Below the pieces are notes generated by a model. The model had not been told where the DNA came from. It searched no databases and saw nothing but the letters and a program-made list of their open reading frames with translations. The translations under genes and the position numbers were made by a program. From NCBI RefSeq assembly GCF_003261575.2, contig NZ_CP036175.1, positions 2,232,001-2,296,000 of the forward strand: a stretch of DNA of 64,000 bases, written 5' to 3'. Below, piece after piece: positions 1 to 7,394 of the stretch (the first letter of the stretch is position 1; every line of letters begins with the position of its first letter). This stretch comes from Klebsiella huaxiensis (GTDB lineage Bacteria > Pseudomonadota > Gammaproteobacteria > Enterobacterales > Enterobacteriaceae).

Positions 1-1
1 T

Positions 2-1063
2 AAGCATGCGGTGCGTACCTATAAAGCCAACTGGTACTGTGACCCCGAGCTACATCGTTTTAATGAGGATATTCGCGATATTACCCTTAGCCATCGTCAG
101 GATGTGAGCGATGAGGAAGCCGCGCAGCATATTCGCGAGACTATCCCGCAGCATGATGTTCTGCTGGCTGGCTTCCCCTGCCAGCCTTTTTCGCTGGCCG
201 GCGTCTCAAAGAAAAACGCTCTTGGCCGCGCGCATGGGTTTGCCTGCGAAACGCAGGGCACGCTGTTTTTTGACGTCGTCAGGATTATTGCCGCCAGGCA
301 ACCCGCTATTTTTGTGCTGGAAAACGTCAAAAACCTAAAGAGTCACGACAAAGGGCGGACGTTTCGCATCATTATGCAAACGCTGGACGAGCTGGGCTAT
401 GAAGTCGCCGATGCCGATCATACCGGAGCGGACGATCCGAAGGTCATCGACGGACGCCATTTTTTACCTCAACACCGAGAGCGTATTGTGCTGGTTGGCT
501 TCCGTCGCGATTTGCAACTGCATGAAGGGTTTACTCTACGTGATATCTCCACGCTCTATCCGGCTAAGTGCCCGACATTTGGCGAGCTGCTGGAGCCCGC
601 GGTGGATGCTAAATTTATTCTCACCCAGGTGCTGTGGAAGTATCTCTATCGCTATGCGCGTAAGCACCAGGAGCGGGGTAACGGCTTTGGTTACGGATTA
701 GTTGACCCTATGAATCCGCACAGCGTGGCGCGTACGCTGTCGGCGCGCTACTACAAAGATGGTGCGGAGATCCTCATCGATCGCGGCTGGGATCGTCCTC
801 TGGGTGAAAAGCATTTTGATGACCCTGAAAACCAGCTTCGTCGTCCGCGCAGGCTGACGCCCCGCGAGTGCGCGCGTCTGATGGGGTTTGAATCGCCGCA
901 GGGGTACCATTTTCGCATTCCGGTATCGGATACCCAGGCCTATCGCCAGTTTGGCAACTCGGTCGTGGTGCCGGTATTTGCAGCAGTGGCGAAGCTTCTG
1001 GAGTCGCGTATTGCGATGGCGGTTGCCATGCGTGAATCTGCCGAGTTAAGCGAAAGCCAATGA
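2..1063 (+). CDS. dcm: DNA-cytosine methyltransferase Dcm, 5' end outside window
   Basis: C5-cytosine methyltransferase that modifies the inner C of CCWGG in E. coli. The reading frame is open to the window edge; the first codons (K-H-A-V-R-T-Y-K-A-N) match the interior of E. coli Dcm after the AdoMet motif, so roughly the first 120 residues are missing and the GTG at 11 is not the start. Visible motifs are the catalytic G-F-P-C-Q-P-F-S loop (motif IV), ENVKNL (motif VI), QHRERIVLVGF (motif VIII) and the C-terminal RQFGNSVVVPV (motif X). Two stops occur in tandem (TGA TAG). In E. coli the end of dcm overlaps vsr; here the last residues (SELSESQ region) differ and vsr is about 17 kb away, so the tail was probably rewritten by the intervening insertion. 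Confidence 0.96.
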   Translation, partial: KHAVRTYKANWYCDPELHRFNEDIRDITLSHRQDVSDEEAAQHIRETIPQHDVLLAGFPCQPFSLAGVSKKNALGRAHGFACETQGTLFFDVVRIIAARQPAIFVLENVKNLKSHDKGRTFRIIMQTLDELGYEVADADHTGADDPKVIDGRHFLPQHRERIVLVGFRRDLQLHEGFTLRDISTLYPAKCPTFGELLEPAVDAKFILTQVLWKYLYRYARKHQERGNGFGYGLVDPMNPHSVARTLSARYYKDGAEILIDRGWDRPLGEKHFDDPENQLRRPRRLTPRECARLMGFESPQGYHFRIPVSDTQAYRQFGNSVVVPVFAAVAKLLESRIAMAVAMRESAELSESQ

Positions 1064-1096
1064 TAGTCGTACGGCATGGGCTGACCATGCCGTATA

Positions 1097-1363
1097 TATA
1101 CCCGTCATACTTCAAGTTGCATGTGCGTTGGCAATACTCGGCCCATCCCTGGGCCTCGCCCTCACGGGCGCTGTGGACAGCGTTCAAATTCGTTCCTGAC
1201 GAATTTGTCCTCGCTCACCCCAGTCACTTATTTTAGTAAGCTCCAGGGGATTCTCTGCGTTGCCGCGTTACTCGGCCTATGGCCTCGCCCCTACGGGGCC
1301 AGCGCAAGCGCTGTTCAAAACGGTTAACCGTTTTGTCCTGCAACTCGAATTATTCAGGGTATA
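1097..1363. repeat. ERIC element, long form with two ~70-bp insertions
   Basis: The ends (TATACCCGTCATACTTCAAG at 1097 and the CTGCAACTCGAATTATTCAG-GGTATA end) and the core CACCCCAGTCACTTA / GTAAGCTCCAGGGGATTC are the classic ERIC sequence. Against the 127-bp copy at 51674 this one is 140 bp longer, because each arm carries a related insert of about 70 bp (about 1133-1205 and 1267-1336). Both inserts begin near TACTCGGCC and continue with CTCGCCC, ACGGG and GTTCAAA blocks in the same orientation. The element fills the gap between dcm and the convergent operon A and ends 12 bases from that operon's last stop codon. It is a strong potential RNA hairpin for both transcripts. Confidence 0.88.
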
Positions 1364-1375
1364 GATGTTAAAAAC

Positions 1376-2899
1376 TTACGCCAGTACGCCGATTGGCCAG
1401 GGAACAAATTCATTTTCCCCTAATCCTAATGCTTCGCTCTTGCTTTGCTCACCGGAGGCAATGGCGATGATTTTTTCGAAGATTGCTTCCCCCATTTGAC
1501 GCAGCGTAGCGTCGCCATCGATGACCACACCGCAATTGAGATCCATATCTTCCGTCATGCGCTGATACATCGGAGTGTTGCTGGCAAGCTTCACCGTCGG
1601 CGCGGGCATTGAGCCAAAGCAGGAGCCGCGCCCGGTGGTGAAGGCAATCATATTGGCGCCGCCAGCGACCTGGCCGGTTGCTGAAACCGGGTCATACCCT
1701 GGGGTGTCCATAAAGACCAACCCTTTTTGCGTAACCGGGTATGCATAGCGGTAAACCTCCATTAGCGGAGAGTTGCCGCCTTTTTTGGCCCCGCCCAGTG
1801 ATTTCTCCAGTACGTTTGCCAGCCCACCCGCGTTGTTGCCAGGGCTAACCCGACCGTTAATCTGACAATCGCGTCCTTTATTATACTCCAGCCACCAGTT
1901 GATGCAGGCGACCAGCTTTTGCCCCACTTCAGGGGTGACAGCTCGCGCGGTGAGGGTGTGCTCTACGCCGAAGATTTCGGTGGTTTCCGAGAGAATTGCG
2001 GTTCCGCCTTGTTCGACCAGCAGATCCATCGCGACGCCCAGCGCCGGGTTGGCGGAAAGCCCCGAAAAACCGTCGGACCCACCGCACTGCAGCCCCACGG
2101 TCAGATGCTCAACGGAGACTGGCTGGCGCTTGACGGCATTAGCCTGCGGCAGCATGGATTCGATAATAGCGATGCCTTCATCGATGGTTTTTCGCGTTCC
2201 GCCGGTATCCTGAATCACTAGTTTGCGCAGCATCGGAGTCTCTTTCAGACCCATTTGTTCAAAGAAACCGTGGATGTTGTTACGCTCGCAGCCCAGCGCC
2301 ACAACCAGCGCGCCCGCAGTGTTGGGGTTATTGATATAGCCTGCTAAGGTGCGGCGCAGTAGATCCATCGGCTCACCGCTCATCTCCATACCGCAGCCCA
2401 GTTCGTGAACATAGGGCACTACGTTGTCAACGTTTGGCCATGCTTGCAGGCGTTCTTCGGTAAAATGAGCGGCGATTTTACGCGCCACCGTTGCGCCACA
2501 GTTTCCGACCACGAACACGCCGAGAATATTACGTGTCCCGACTCGACCATCTTCCCGTACGTAGCCGTTGAAGGTCCGCCGCTGTTCAGGCGGCACGGTT
2601 TGTACCGGGCGATAGTCGCGACTAAAGGCGTAGTCGCGCTGAAAATCTTCAAACACGATGTTGTGGCTATGCAGCCAGGTACCAGGCGGGAGGTCTTCAG
2701 GCGCGAAGCCGATGACCGTGTTGTACTTGAGAATCGGTTCGTCTTTTTTAATGAGTCTTGTCGCCACTTTGTGGCCCAGCGGAACATCCTGCAGCGTGGT
2801 GATGTTCTCATCAGCGATCGGGGTACCGGCGATGATAGCGACCCGGGCGACCACGACGTTGTCTTTTTCGTCAAGACGAATGACCGGAGATTTTGTCAT
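1376..2899 (-). CDS. UxaA/GarD-family sugar-acid dehydratase
   Basis: 507-residue member of the altronate/galactarate dehydratase family (UxaA about 495, GarD about 523 residues in E. coli). An N-terminal SAF domain (about residues 1-95) is followed by the dehydratase domain with the conserved GYVREDGRVGTRN segment near 112-124, GNCGAT and the C-terminal GRGSCFGSMPAPTVK segment. These enzymes remove water from hexonates or hexarates using a metal ion. It is the last gene of operon A, after the MFS carrier; AAGGAA precedes the ATG. With GarL-like and GarR-like genes in the same operon, a galactarate-type dehydration to 5-keto-4-deoxyglucarate is plausible, but altronate or another acid cannot be excluded from sequence alone. 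Confidence 0.85.
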   Translation of the reverse strand: MTKSPVIRLDEKDNVVVARVAIIAGTPIADENITTLQDVPLGHKVATRLIKKDEPILKYNTVIGFAPEDLPPGTWLHSHNIVFEDFQRDYAFSRDYRPVQTVPPEQRRTFNGYVREDGRVGTRNILGVFVVGNCGATVARKIAAHFTEERLQAWPNVDNVVPYVHELGCGMEMSGEPMDLLRRTLAGYINNPNTAGALVVALGCERNNIHGFFEQMGLKETPMLRKLVIQDTGGTRKTIDEGIAIIESMLPQANAVKRQPVSVEHLTVGLQCGGSDGFSGLSANPALGVAMDLLVEQGGTAILSETTEIFGVEHTLTARAVTPEVGQKLVACINWWLEYNKGRDCQINGRVSPGNNAGGLANVLEKSLGGAKKGGNSPLMEVYRYAYPVTQKGLVFMDTPGYDPVSATGQVAGGANMIAFTTGRGSCFGSMPAPTVKLASNTPMYQRMTEDMDLNCGVVIDGDATLRQMGEAIFEKIIAIASGEQSKSEALGLGENEFVPWPIGVLA

Positions 2900-2957
2900 A
2901 ACATTGCTTCCTTATTTTTTTGTTTCTGTCCGCCTACCGGCGAGCAGAATTTAGGGT

Positions 2958-4310
2958 TCAGGCTTCACGTTTTTGCATAGGGACGGCGTCGTCATCGCGC
3001 GGAGCAATTTTCAGGCGCTCAATCTTGCCGACGATGAACCAGTAGCTGCAGACGGCGATGATGCCGTGGGTCCCAACGAAGACCAACGCGTTGGCGAAAG
3101 AGCCTGTTTCTTGCAGGATGTAGCCGATCACCACGGGAGTGACGATCCCAGCGATATTGCCCAGCGAGTTGAACAGCCCGCCGGTGGTACCGATAATCTC
3201 TTTCGGCGCGGTATCCGCAACGACCGCCCACCCCAAAGAGCCGAAACCTTTACCGAAGAACGCGGCACTCATCAGGAACATCACCAGTGCTTCTGAGCCG
3301 ACGTAGTTGCAGAGGATCATGCTGGCGCTCATGGTCAGACCGATGGTGATCGGGACCTTACGCGCCAGGCTCAGGTTGTTGGTTTTACGCAGCAGCCAGT
3401 CGGAGAAAAAACCGCTCATAATGCCGCCTACCAGGCCACAAATCGCGGGCACCGAGGCCATAAAACCGGCCTGCAGAATTGACATTCCGCGCTCTTTGAC
3501 CAGATAAATCGGGAACCAGGTCATAAAGAACCAGGTAATCGCCGAGATACAGTACTGGCCAATGAAGATGCCGATCAGCATCCGACTTTTGAACAACTGG
3601 CCGATCTCCTGCCACCCCGTGCGCTTGCGTTCGCCTTTTACGCTGGCAACGGTGTCCAGCTCCACCAGCGCGCCGCCTTCCTTCAGGTATTCCATCTCTT
3701 CGTTATTGATACCCGGATGCTTAGTCGGGACGTAAAAGAATTTCGACCAGCAGAAGGCGATGATAATGCCGATGACTCCCATGACGATAAATACGTGGTC
3801 CCAGCCGAAGGCGTGGCATAGCCAGGCCATCAGCGGAGTGAATATCGCCAGCGATGCGTACTGTGCGCTGTTGAAGATGGCGCCTGCAACGCCGCGTTCT
3901 TGCGAGGGAAACCAGGCGGCGATGATGCGACCGGCTGAGGGGCCAACCGGTGATTCGCACACGCCAAGCAGGAAACGCAGGATCAGCAAGGCAGGAACGA
4001 CAAAGGTGACGTAGCTGACCAGACCCATAAATACCGTCATCACTGACCACAGCAGAATCCCGAGAAACATGGCCCGCTTGGAGCCAACTTTATCGGCCAC
4101 CCAGCCCGCAGGCGTCATACTGATGACGTACGCCCAGCTGAACGCGGAAAAGAGATAACCAATTTCAACGGCGGTGATGCCCAGCTCTTTTTGCATCTCC
4201 GGCCCGGCAACGGAGAGCGTGGCGCGATCTCCGGTCGCCAGGGTTAAGACGAGGGTTATCATAAATAAGATGTAATATCGGGCGTGCGTTTTCTTGCCTG
4301 CAATGCTCAT
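2958..4310 (-). CDS. MFS sugar-acid transporter, ACS (GudP/GarP-like) family
   Basis: 450-residue, 12-helix major facilitator of the anion:cation symporter family, which includes the glucarate/galactarate carriers GudP and GarP. The first helix carries the family-typical LATGDRATLSVAGPEMQKELG segment, followed by WVADKVGSKRAMFLG (the MFS loop 2-3 motif) and RFLLGVCESPVGPSAGRI in helix 4. The C-terminus is basic and cytoplasmic. GGGAG lies nine bases before the ATG. It sits between the aldolase gene and the UxaA-like gene in operon A, so it is the likely importer of the acid this operon degrades. A second carrier of the same family is in operon B, suggesting two different substrates or isomers. 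Confidence 0.88.
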   Translation of the reverse strand: MSIAGKKTHARYYILFMITLVLTLATGDRATLSVAGPEMQKELGITAVEIGYLFSAFSWAYVISMTPAGWVADKVGSKRAMFLGILLWSVMTVFMGLVSYVTFVVPALLILRFLLGVCESPVGPSAGRIIAAWFPSQERGVAGAIFNSAQYASLAIFTPLMAWLCHAFGWDHVFIVMGVIGIIIAFCWSKFFYVPTKHPGINNEEMEYLKEGGALVELDTVASVKGERKRTGWQEIGQLFKSRMLIGIFIGQYCISAITWFFMTWFPIYLVKERGMSILQAGFMASVPAICGLVGGIMSGFFSDWLLRKTNNLSLARKVPITIGLTMSASMILCNYVGSEALVMFLMSAAFFGKGFGSLGWAVVADTAPKEIIGTTGGLFNSLGNIAGIVTPVVIGYILQETGSFANALVFVGTHGIIAVCSYWFIVGKIERLKIAPRDDDAVPMQKREA

Positions 4311-4367
4311 TGTGCATTCTCCCGTTCCGGCAGCTAACGCCGGAAAAGTTTGTAGGGTAGAGAGTGA

Positions 4368-5129
4368 TTATTGGTTTTTTATTTGTAAGTAGTGATTTGC
4401 GCCGCTCACCATATGTGGGGTGATCGCCGTCACCAGGTAGTGTGCACCCCAACCTATCACTTCTGCTGCGCGCTCCGGGGTTCCCACGTAGGTCCCGGCA
4501 ATATTGCCGCTGGCGGCGATTTTGCGAATACAGCGCTCTATGGTTGCCAGTACATCGGGATGGTTGAGATCGTGACCGTAGCCCATCGAAACGGCCAAAT
4601 CCCCCGGCCCGATGAAATAGACATCGGCCAGCCCTGCGGCGAGGATCTCATCCAGATTCTCTACTGCTTCTGTTGTTTCAATATGTACCGATAGCACCCG
4701 CGAGGCGTTGGCTTCGGCCAGATAGCGCGCTTTATCGGCGCACATACCGTAGTTGGCTGCGCGCGGCAGGAAGGCGACTCCGCGTTCGCCCTGCGGTGGA
4801 AACAGTGTAGGCAGGGCGGCGGCGCGGGCATCCTCTACGGTATTGACCAGCGGGACCTGCACGCCATCGGCACCGAAATCCAGCGCTTTACGCATATATT
4901 CGGCGCGGTTGTAAGGAACCCGCACCAGGCAGGGCACTTGCTGACTGTGCGAGGCGCGTACCATATCCTCTACCGTCTCCGGATTCATATTGCCGTGCTC
5001 GTTGTCGATAAGCACAAAATCAAATCCGATGGCGGCGGTAAATTCGGTTATCGCCGCGGAAGGGAAGGTGACAAAGCAGCCGTGTAGCGGCCCCTCGTGG
5101 AGCCGTTGTTTTAAATCGGGAAAACGCAT
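4368..5129 (-). CDS. HpcH/HpaI-family aldolase, GarL-like
   Basis: 253-residue class II, metal-dependent pyruvate aldolase. Counting from this ATG, the HpcH catalytic set falls in its usual places: H45 in NEHGN, R70, and metal ligands E151 (HIETTEAVEN) and D177 (GPGDLAVSMG). GarL cleaves 5-keto-4-deoxy-D-glucarate to pyruvate and tartronate semialdehyde. The start was chosen because AAGGAG lies six bases upstream, inside the end of the preceding gene, whose TAA is one base from this ATG; a longer frame reaching 5171 overlaps that gene and lacks a site. Close coupling to the GarR-like reductase, which would consume the tartronate semialdehyde, supports the GarL role. Confidence 0.88.
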   Translation of the reverse strand: MRFPDLKQRLHEGPLHGCFVTFPSAAITEFTAAIGFDFVLIDNEHGNMNPETVEDMVRASHSQQVPCLVRVPYNRAEYMRKALDFGADGVQVPLVNTVEDARAAALPTLFPPQGERGVAFLPRAANYGMCADKARYLAEANASRVLSVHIETTEAVENLDEILAAGLADVYFIGPGDLAVSMGYGHDLNHPDVLATIERCIRKIAASGNIAGTYVGTPERAAEVIGWGAHYLVTAITPHMVSGANHYLQIKNQ

Positions 5130-5130
5130 G

Positions 5131-6027
5131 TTAGCTCCTTGCTTTGACTTCGATACCGGAGAGCTGCTCAAACACTTTTATAATGTTGGAGTGATCTTCG
5201 TTGCCAACCCCCTGGGCCATGCAGGTTTTGTACAGTTCGCGCACCAGACTGGCGATCGGCATGGGTGAGTCAATACCCTGGCTGAGTTCCATGGCCAGGT
5301 TGAGGTCTTTGTACTGCAGACGAGTCATAAAGCCGGGATCAAAATTGCGCTCCAGCAGCAGGCTGCCGCGAATATCCAGCGCGCCGCAGCGGGCGTATCC
5401 TGCTGAGAGCACCTCGACGATTTTGGCCGGATCGACGCCTGCTTTTGCCCCCATCACCAGCGATTCTCCCAGCGCAGCCATGGTGGCGGCGGCCAGAACC
5501 TGGTTGCAGGATTTCACGACCTGGCCTGCGCCGTTGTCGCCGACATGAGTGACGCGGCAGCCAAGCACTTCGAGGATCGGTTTGCAGCGTTCAAAGACTT
5601 CAGCTTCACCGCCCACCATAATCGACAGCGTGCCGCCTTTCGCGCCTTTATCCCCACCGCTCACCGGGGCATCGAGCATTCGTGCGCCCAGCGATTTGAT
5701 GGCGTCAGCAAATTGCTTTGTCGCCAGCGAGGAGATAGTGCTCATATCAATAATGACTTTACCTTCGCACAGCGCAGGAGCCAGGCCATTCTCGCCGAAC
5801 AGGACATCTTCGACCTGCGGCGTATTGGGTACCATCGTGATGGTAATTTCCGCGGCTTCTGCGACTGCACGAGCCGATGTCTGGCCGGTAGCGCCATCGC
5901 GGGCAATCTCTTCTACGTCCTGTGCCACGATGCTGTAGGCATGGACGCTATAGCCTGCTTTTAGCAGATTGCGCACCATCGGTTTGCCCATAATGCCCAG
6001 ACCAATAAAGCCTAAAACTGGTTTCAT
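5131..6027 (-). CDS. Beta-hydroxyacid dehydrogenase, tartronate semialdehyde reductase-like (GarR/GlxR type)
   Basis: 298-residue NAD(P)-dependent dehydrogenase. The N-terminus is the Rossmann motif GFIGLGIMGKPM; DAPVSGGDKGA (119-129) is the substrate-binding segment; GAGQVVKSCNQ supplies the catalytic K172 and N175. GarR and GlxR reduce tartronate semialdehyde to D-glycerate. Length and motifs fit this group well, though 3-hydroxyisobutyrate dehydrogenases look similar. It directly precedes the GarL-like aldolase with a one-base gap, so the two steps are probably translated together. No glycerate kinase gene lies in the operon, so the glycerate would have to be phosphorylated by an enzyme encoded elsewhere. 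Confidence 0.88.
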   Translation of the reverse strand: MKPVLGFIGLGIMGKPMVRNLLKAGYSVHAYSIVAQDVEEIARDGATGQTSARAVAEAAEITITMVPNTPQVEDVLFGENGLAPALCEGKVIIDMSTISSLATKQFADAIKSLGARMLDAPVSGGDKGAKGGTLSIMVGGEAEVFERCKPILEVLGCRVTHVGDNGAGQVVKSCNQVLAAATMAALGESLVMGAKAGVDPAKIVEVLSAGYARCGALDIRGSLLLERNFDPGFMTRLQYKDLNLAMELSQGIDSPMPIASLVRELYKTCMAQGVGNEDHSNIIKVFEQLSGIEVKARS

Positions 6028-6038
6028 GCGTATGATCC

Positions 6039-7343
6039 TTAATAAGTTTGGTATTCGATAATGCTGCGCAGTTCCGCAACATCAATATCCGAGAATGCGC
6101 ACCCTTCGCGATGGCTTAACCAGGCGGCGGTTCCGGCAGCGAAGCCCGTCAAAAAGCATTGGGCGGTGACGCGAGCCGAAGCCAGCGCTTCATGCTCGGC
6201 GCACAACGTACGGCCAGCTGTAATCAGGTTTGGTACGTTTTCCGGCACGAGCGTGTCGTACGGAATGTCGTACCAGTCGTTGTCGAGGTAGAACATAAAG
6301 ATGCCGTCCTGACCGTGTGCTTCGATGCACCAGGCGCTGCTGGCGACCTTGCGTTCGCTTTTGCGCGCCTGGAAAACATCGTCGTTAGTCAGCCGGTAGC
6401 GGCCTGCAATGGTCCGACTCTGGCGGATGCCAATTTGCGCCGCGACATCGTTCAGATACGCCTGCTCGAACCCCGGGACCCATGCCCGCAGGAAACGCTC
6501 GTATTCGCGTACCTGCTTACGTCCCTTGAGTTCGGCAAACGTCAGATCCTCAGTGCGAGTGGCATCAATCGGTCTGCCATCGTCGCGTAAAATGCTGGTG
6601 ACGTTGCACATCACTTCACCGGGGCGGGGTGAGGGCAGCAGATAGATATGCTTGCGCGGTAGGTGATATCCCTGAGCCTGCGCGGCTTCGACCCAGGTTT
6701 CCAGTTGGGCGACCGGGTGGCCAATGCCGCGTTTGATATCGACGTTGCCCATACGGAACACCATGGTCGGATACTGGACCATACCGTTGCGCCCGCAGGT
6801 GTACGGGACGCCAGCTTTGACGCAGAGATCGCCATCACCGGTGGCATCGATAAAGCGGCGGGCGGTAATTAACTGGCGTCCGCTTTTGTTCTCAATAACC
6901 ACACCGCGCAGCTCATTGCCATCCATCACTACGTCAGTGGCAAGGGTATGGAACAGCACCCGTGCGCCGCTGTCGGCGAGTAAATCGTCGGCCACCTCTT
7001 TCCAGGTGTGCGGCTCATGGACGACCAGCCGCGTTTCGCCAAACGGGAACGGCTCGCTGACGGCGCCGCGGTGTTTCAGATGCTGGTAAAATTCACCGGC
7101 AAAGCCGTGCACCAATTGCTCATGGGGGCCTTTACCTGAGGTAAACAGGCCGCAAATCGCGCCCGACATGCCCGCTGTCGCCATACCTCCGCAAAAACCG
7201 TAGCGTTCAATCAGCAGGGTATTTTCCCCAGCTCTCGCCGCGGCGGTCGCTGCCGCAACACCGGTTGGACCACCACCCACTACCAGGACATCAACATCGT
7301 ACGTGGCGGGGATCTGGTTGGCGGCTTCGTGCCTGGTTTGCAT
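6039..7343 (-). CDS. FAD-dependent oxidoreductase of unknown substrate
   Basis: 434-residue flavoprotein of the FAD_oxidored type. VVGGGPTGVAAATAAARAGE (residues 21-40) is the dinucleotide-binding motif, followed by ERYGFCGGMATAG; IDATGDGDLCVKAGVPY near 170-185 is the second FAD contact region, and LITAGRTLCAEHEALASARV near the C-terminus closes the FAD domain. No signal peptide is visible, so it should be cytosolic. It lies between the IlvD/Edd dehydratase and GarR-like genes, with a good AAGGAGG seven bases from the ATG. Such proteins often accompany sugar-acid genes but their reaction is mostly unassigned; oxidation of a hydroxy-acid intermediate is a guess from context. Confidence 0.8.
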   Translation of the reverse strand: MQTRHEAANQIPATYDVDVLVVGGGPTGVAAATAAARAGENTLLIERYGFCGGMATAGMSGAICGLFTSGKGPHEQLVHGFAGEFYQHLKHRGAVSEPFPFGETRLVVHEPHTWKEVADDLLADSGARVLFHTLATDVVMDGNELRGVVIENKSGRQLITARRFIDATGDGDLCVKAGVPYTCGRNGMVQYPTMVFRMGNVDIKRGIGHPVAQLETWVEAAQAQGYHLPRKHIYLLPSPRPGEVMCNVTSILRDDGRPIDATRTEDLTFAELKGRKQVREYERFLRAWVPGFEQAYLNDVAAQIGIRQSRTIAGRYRLTNDDVFQARKSERKVASSAWCIEAHGQDGIFMFYLDNDWYDIPYDTLVPENVPNLITAGRTLCAEHEALASARVTAQCFLTGFAAGTAAWLSHREGCAFSDIDVAELRSIIEYQTY

Positions 7344-7394
7344 GATGTGCCTCCTTTACTATGAGGGTGACGATTCACCCCCATAATGTGATGA

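Noticed and set aside
11..1063. GTG at 11 as start of dcm
   Set aside because: The frame continues upstream with codons matching internal E. coli Dcm residues (K-H-A-V-R-T); the gene is cut by the window edge.
1097..1363. Palindrome as a prophage or integron attachment site
   Set aside because: Sequence identity to ERIC elsewhere in the window explains it; no integrase gene is near.
1899..2221. Plus-strand frames inside the UxaA-like gene
   Set aside because: Antisense shadows of a conserved enzyme gene, typical at this base composition.
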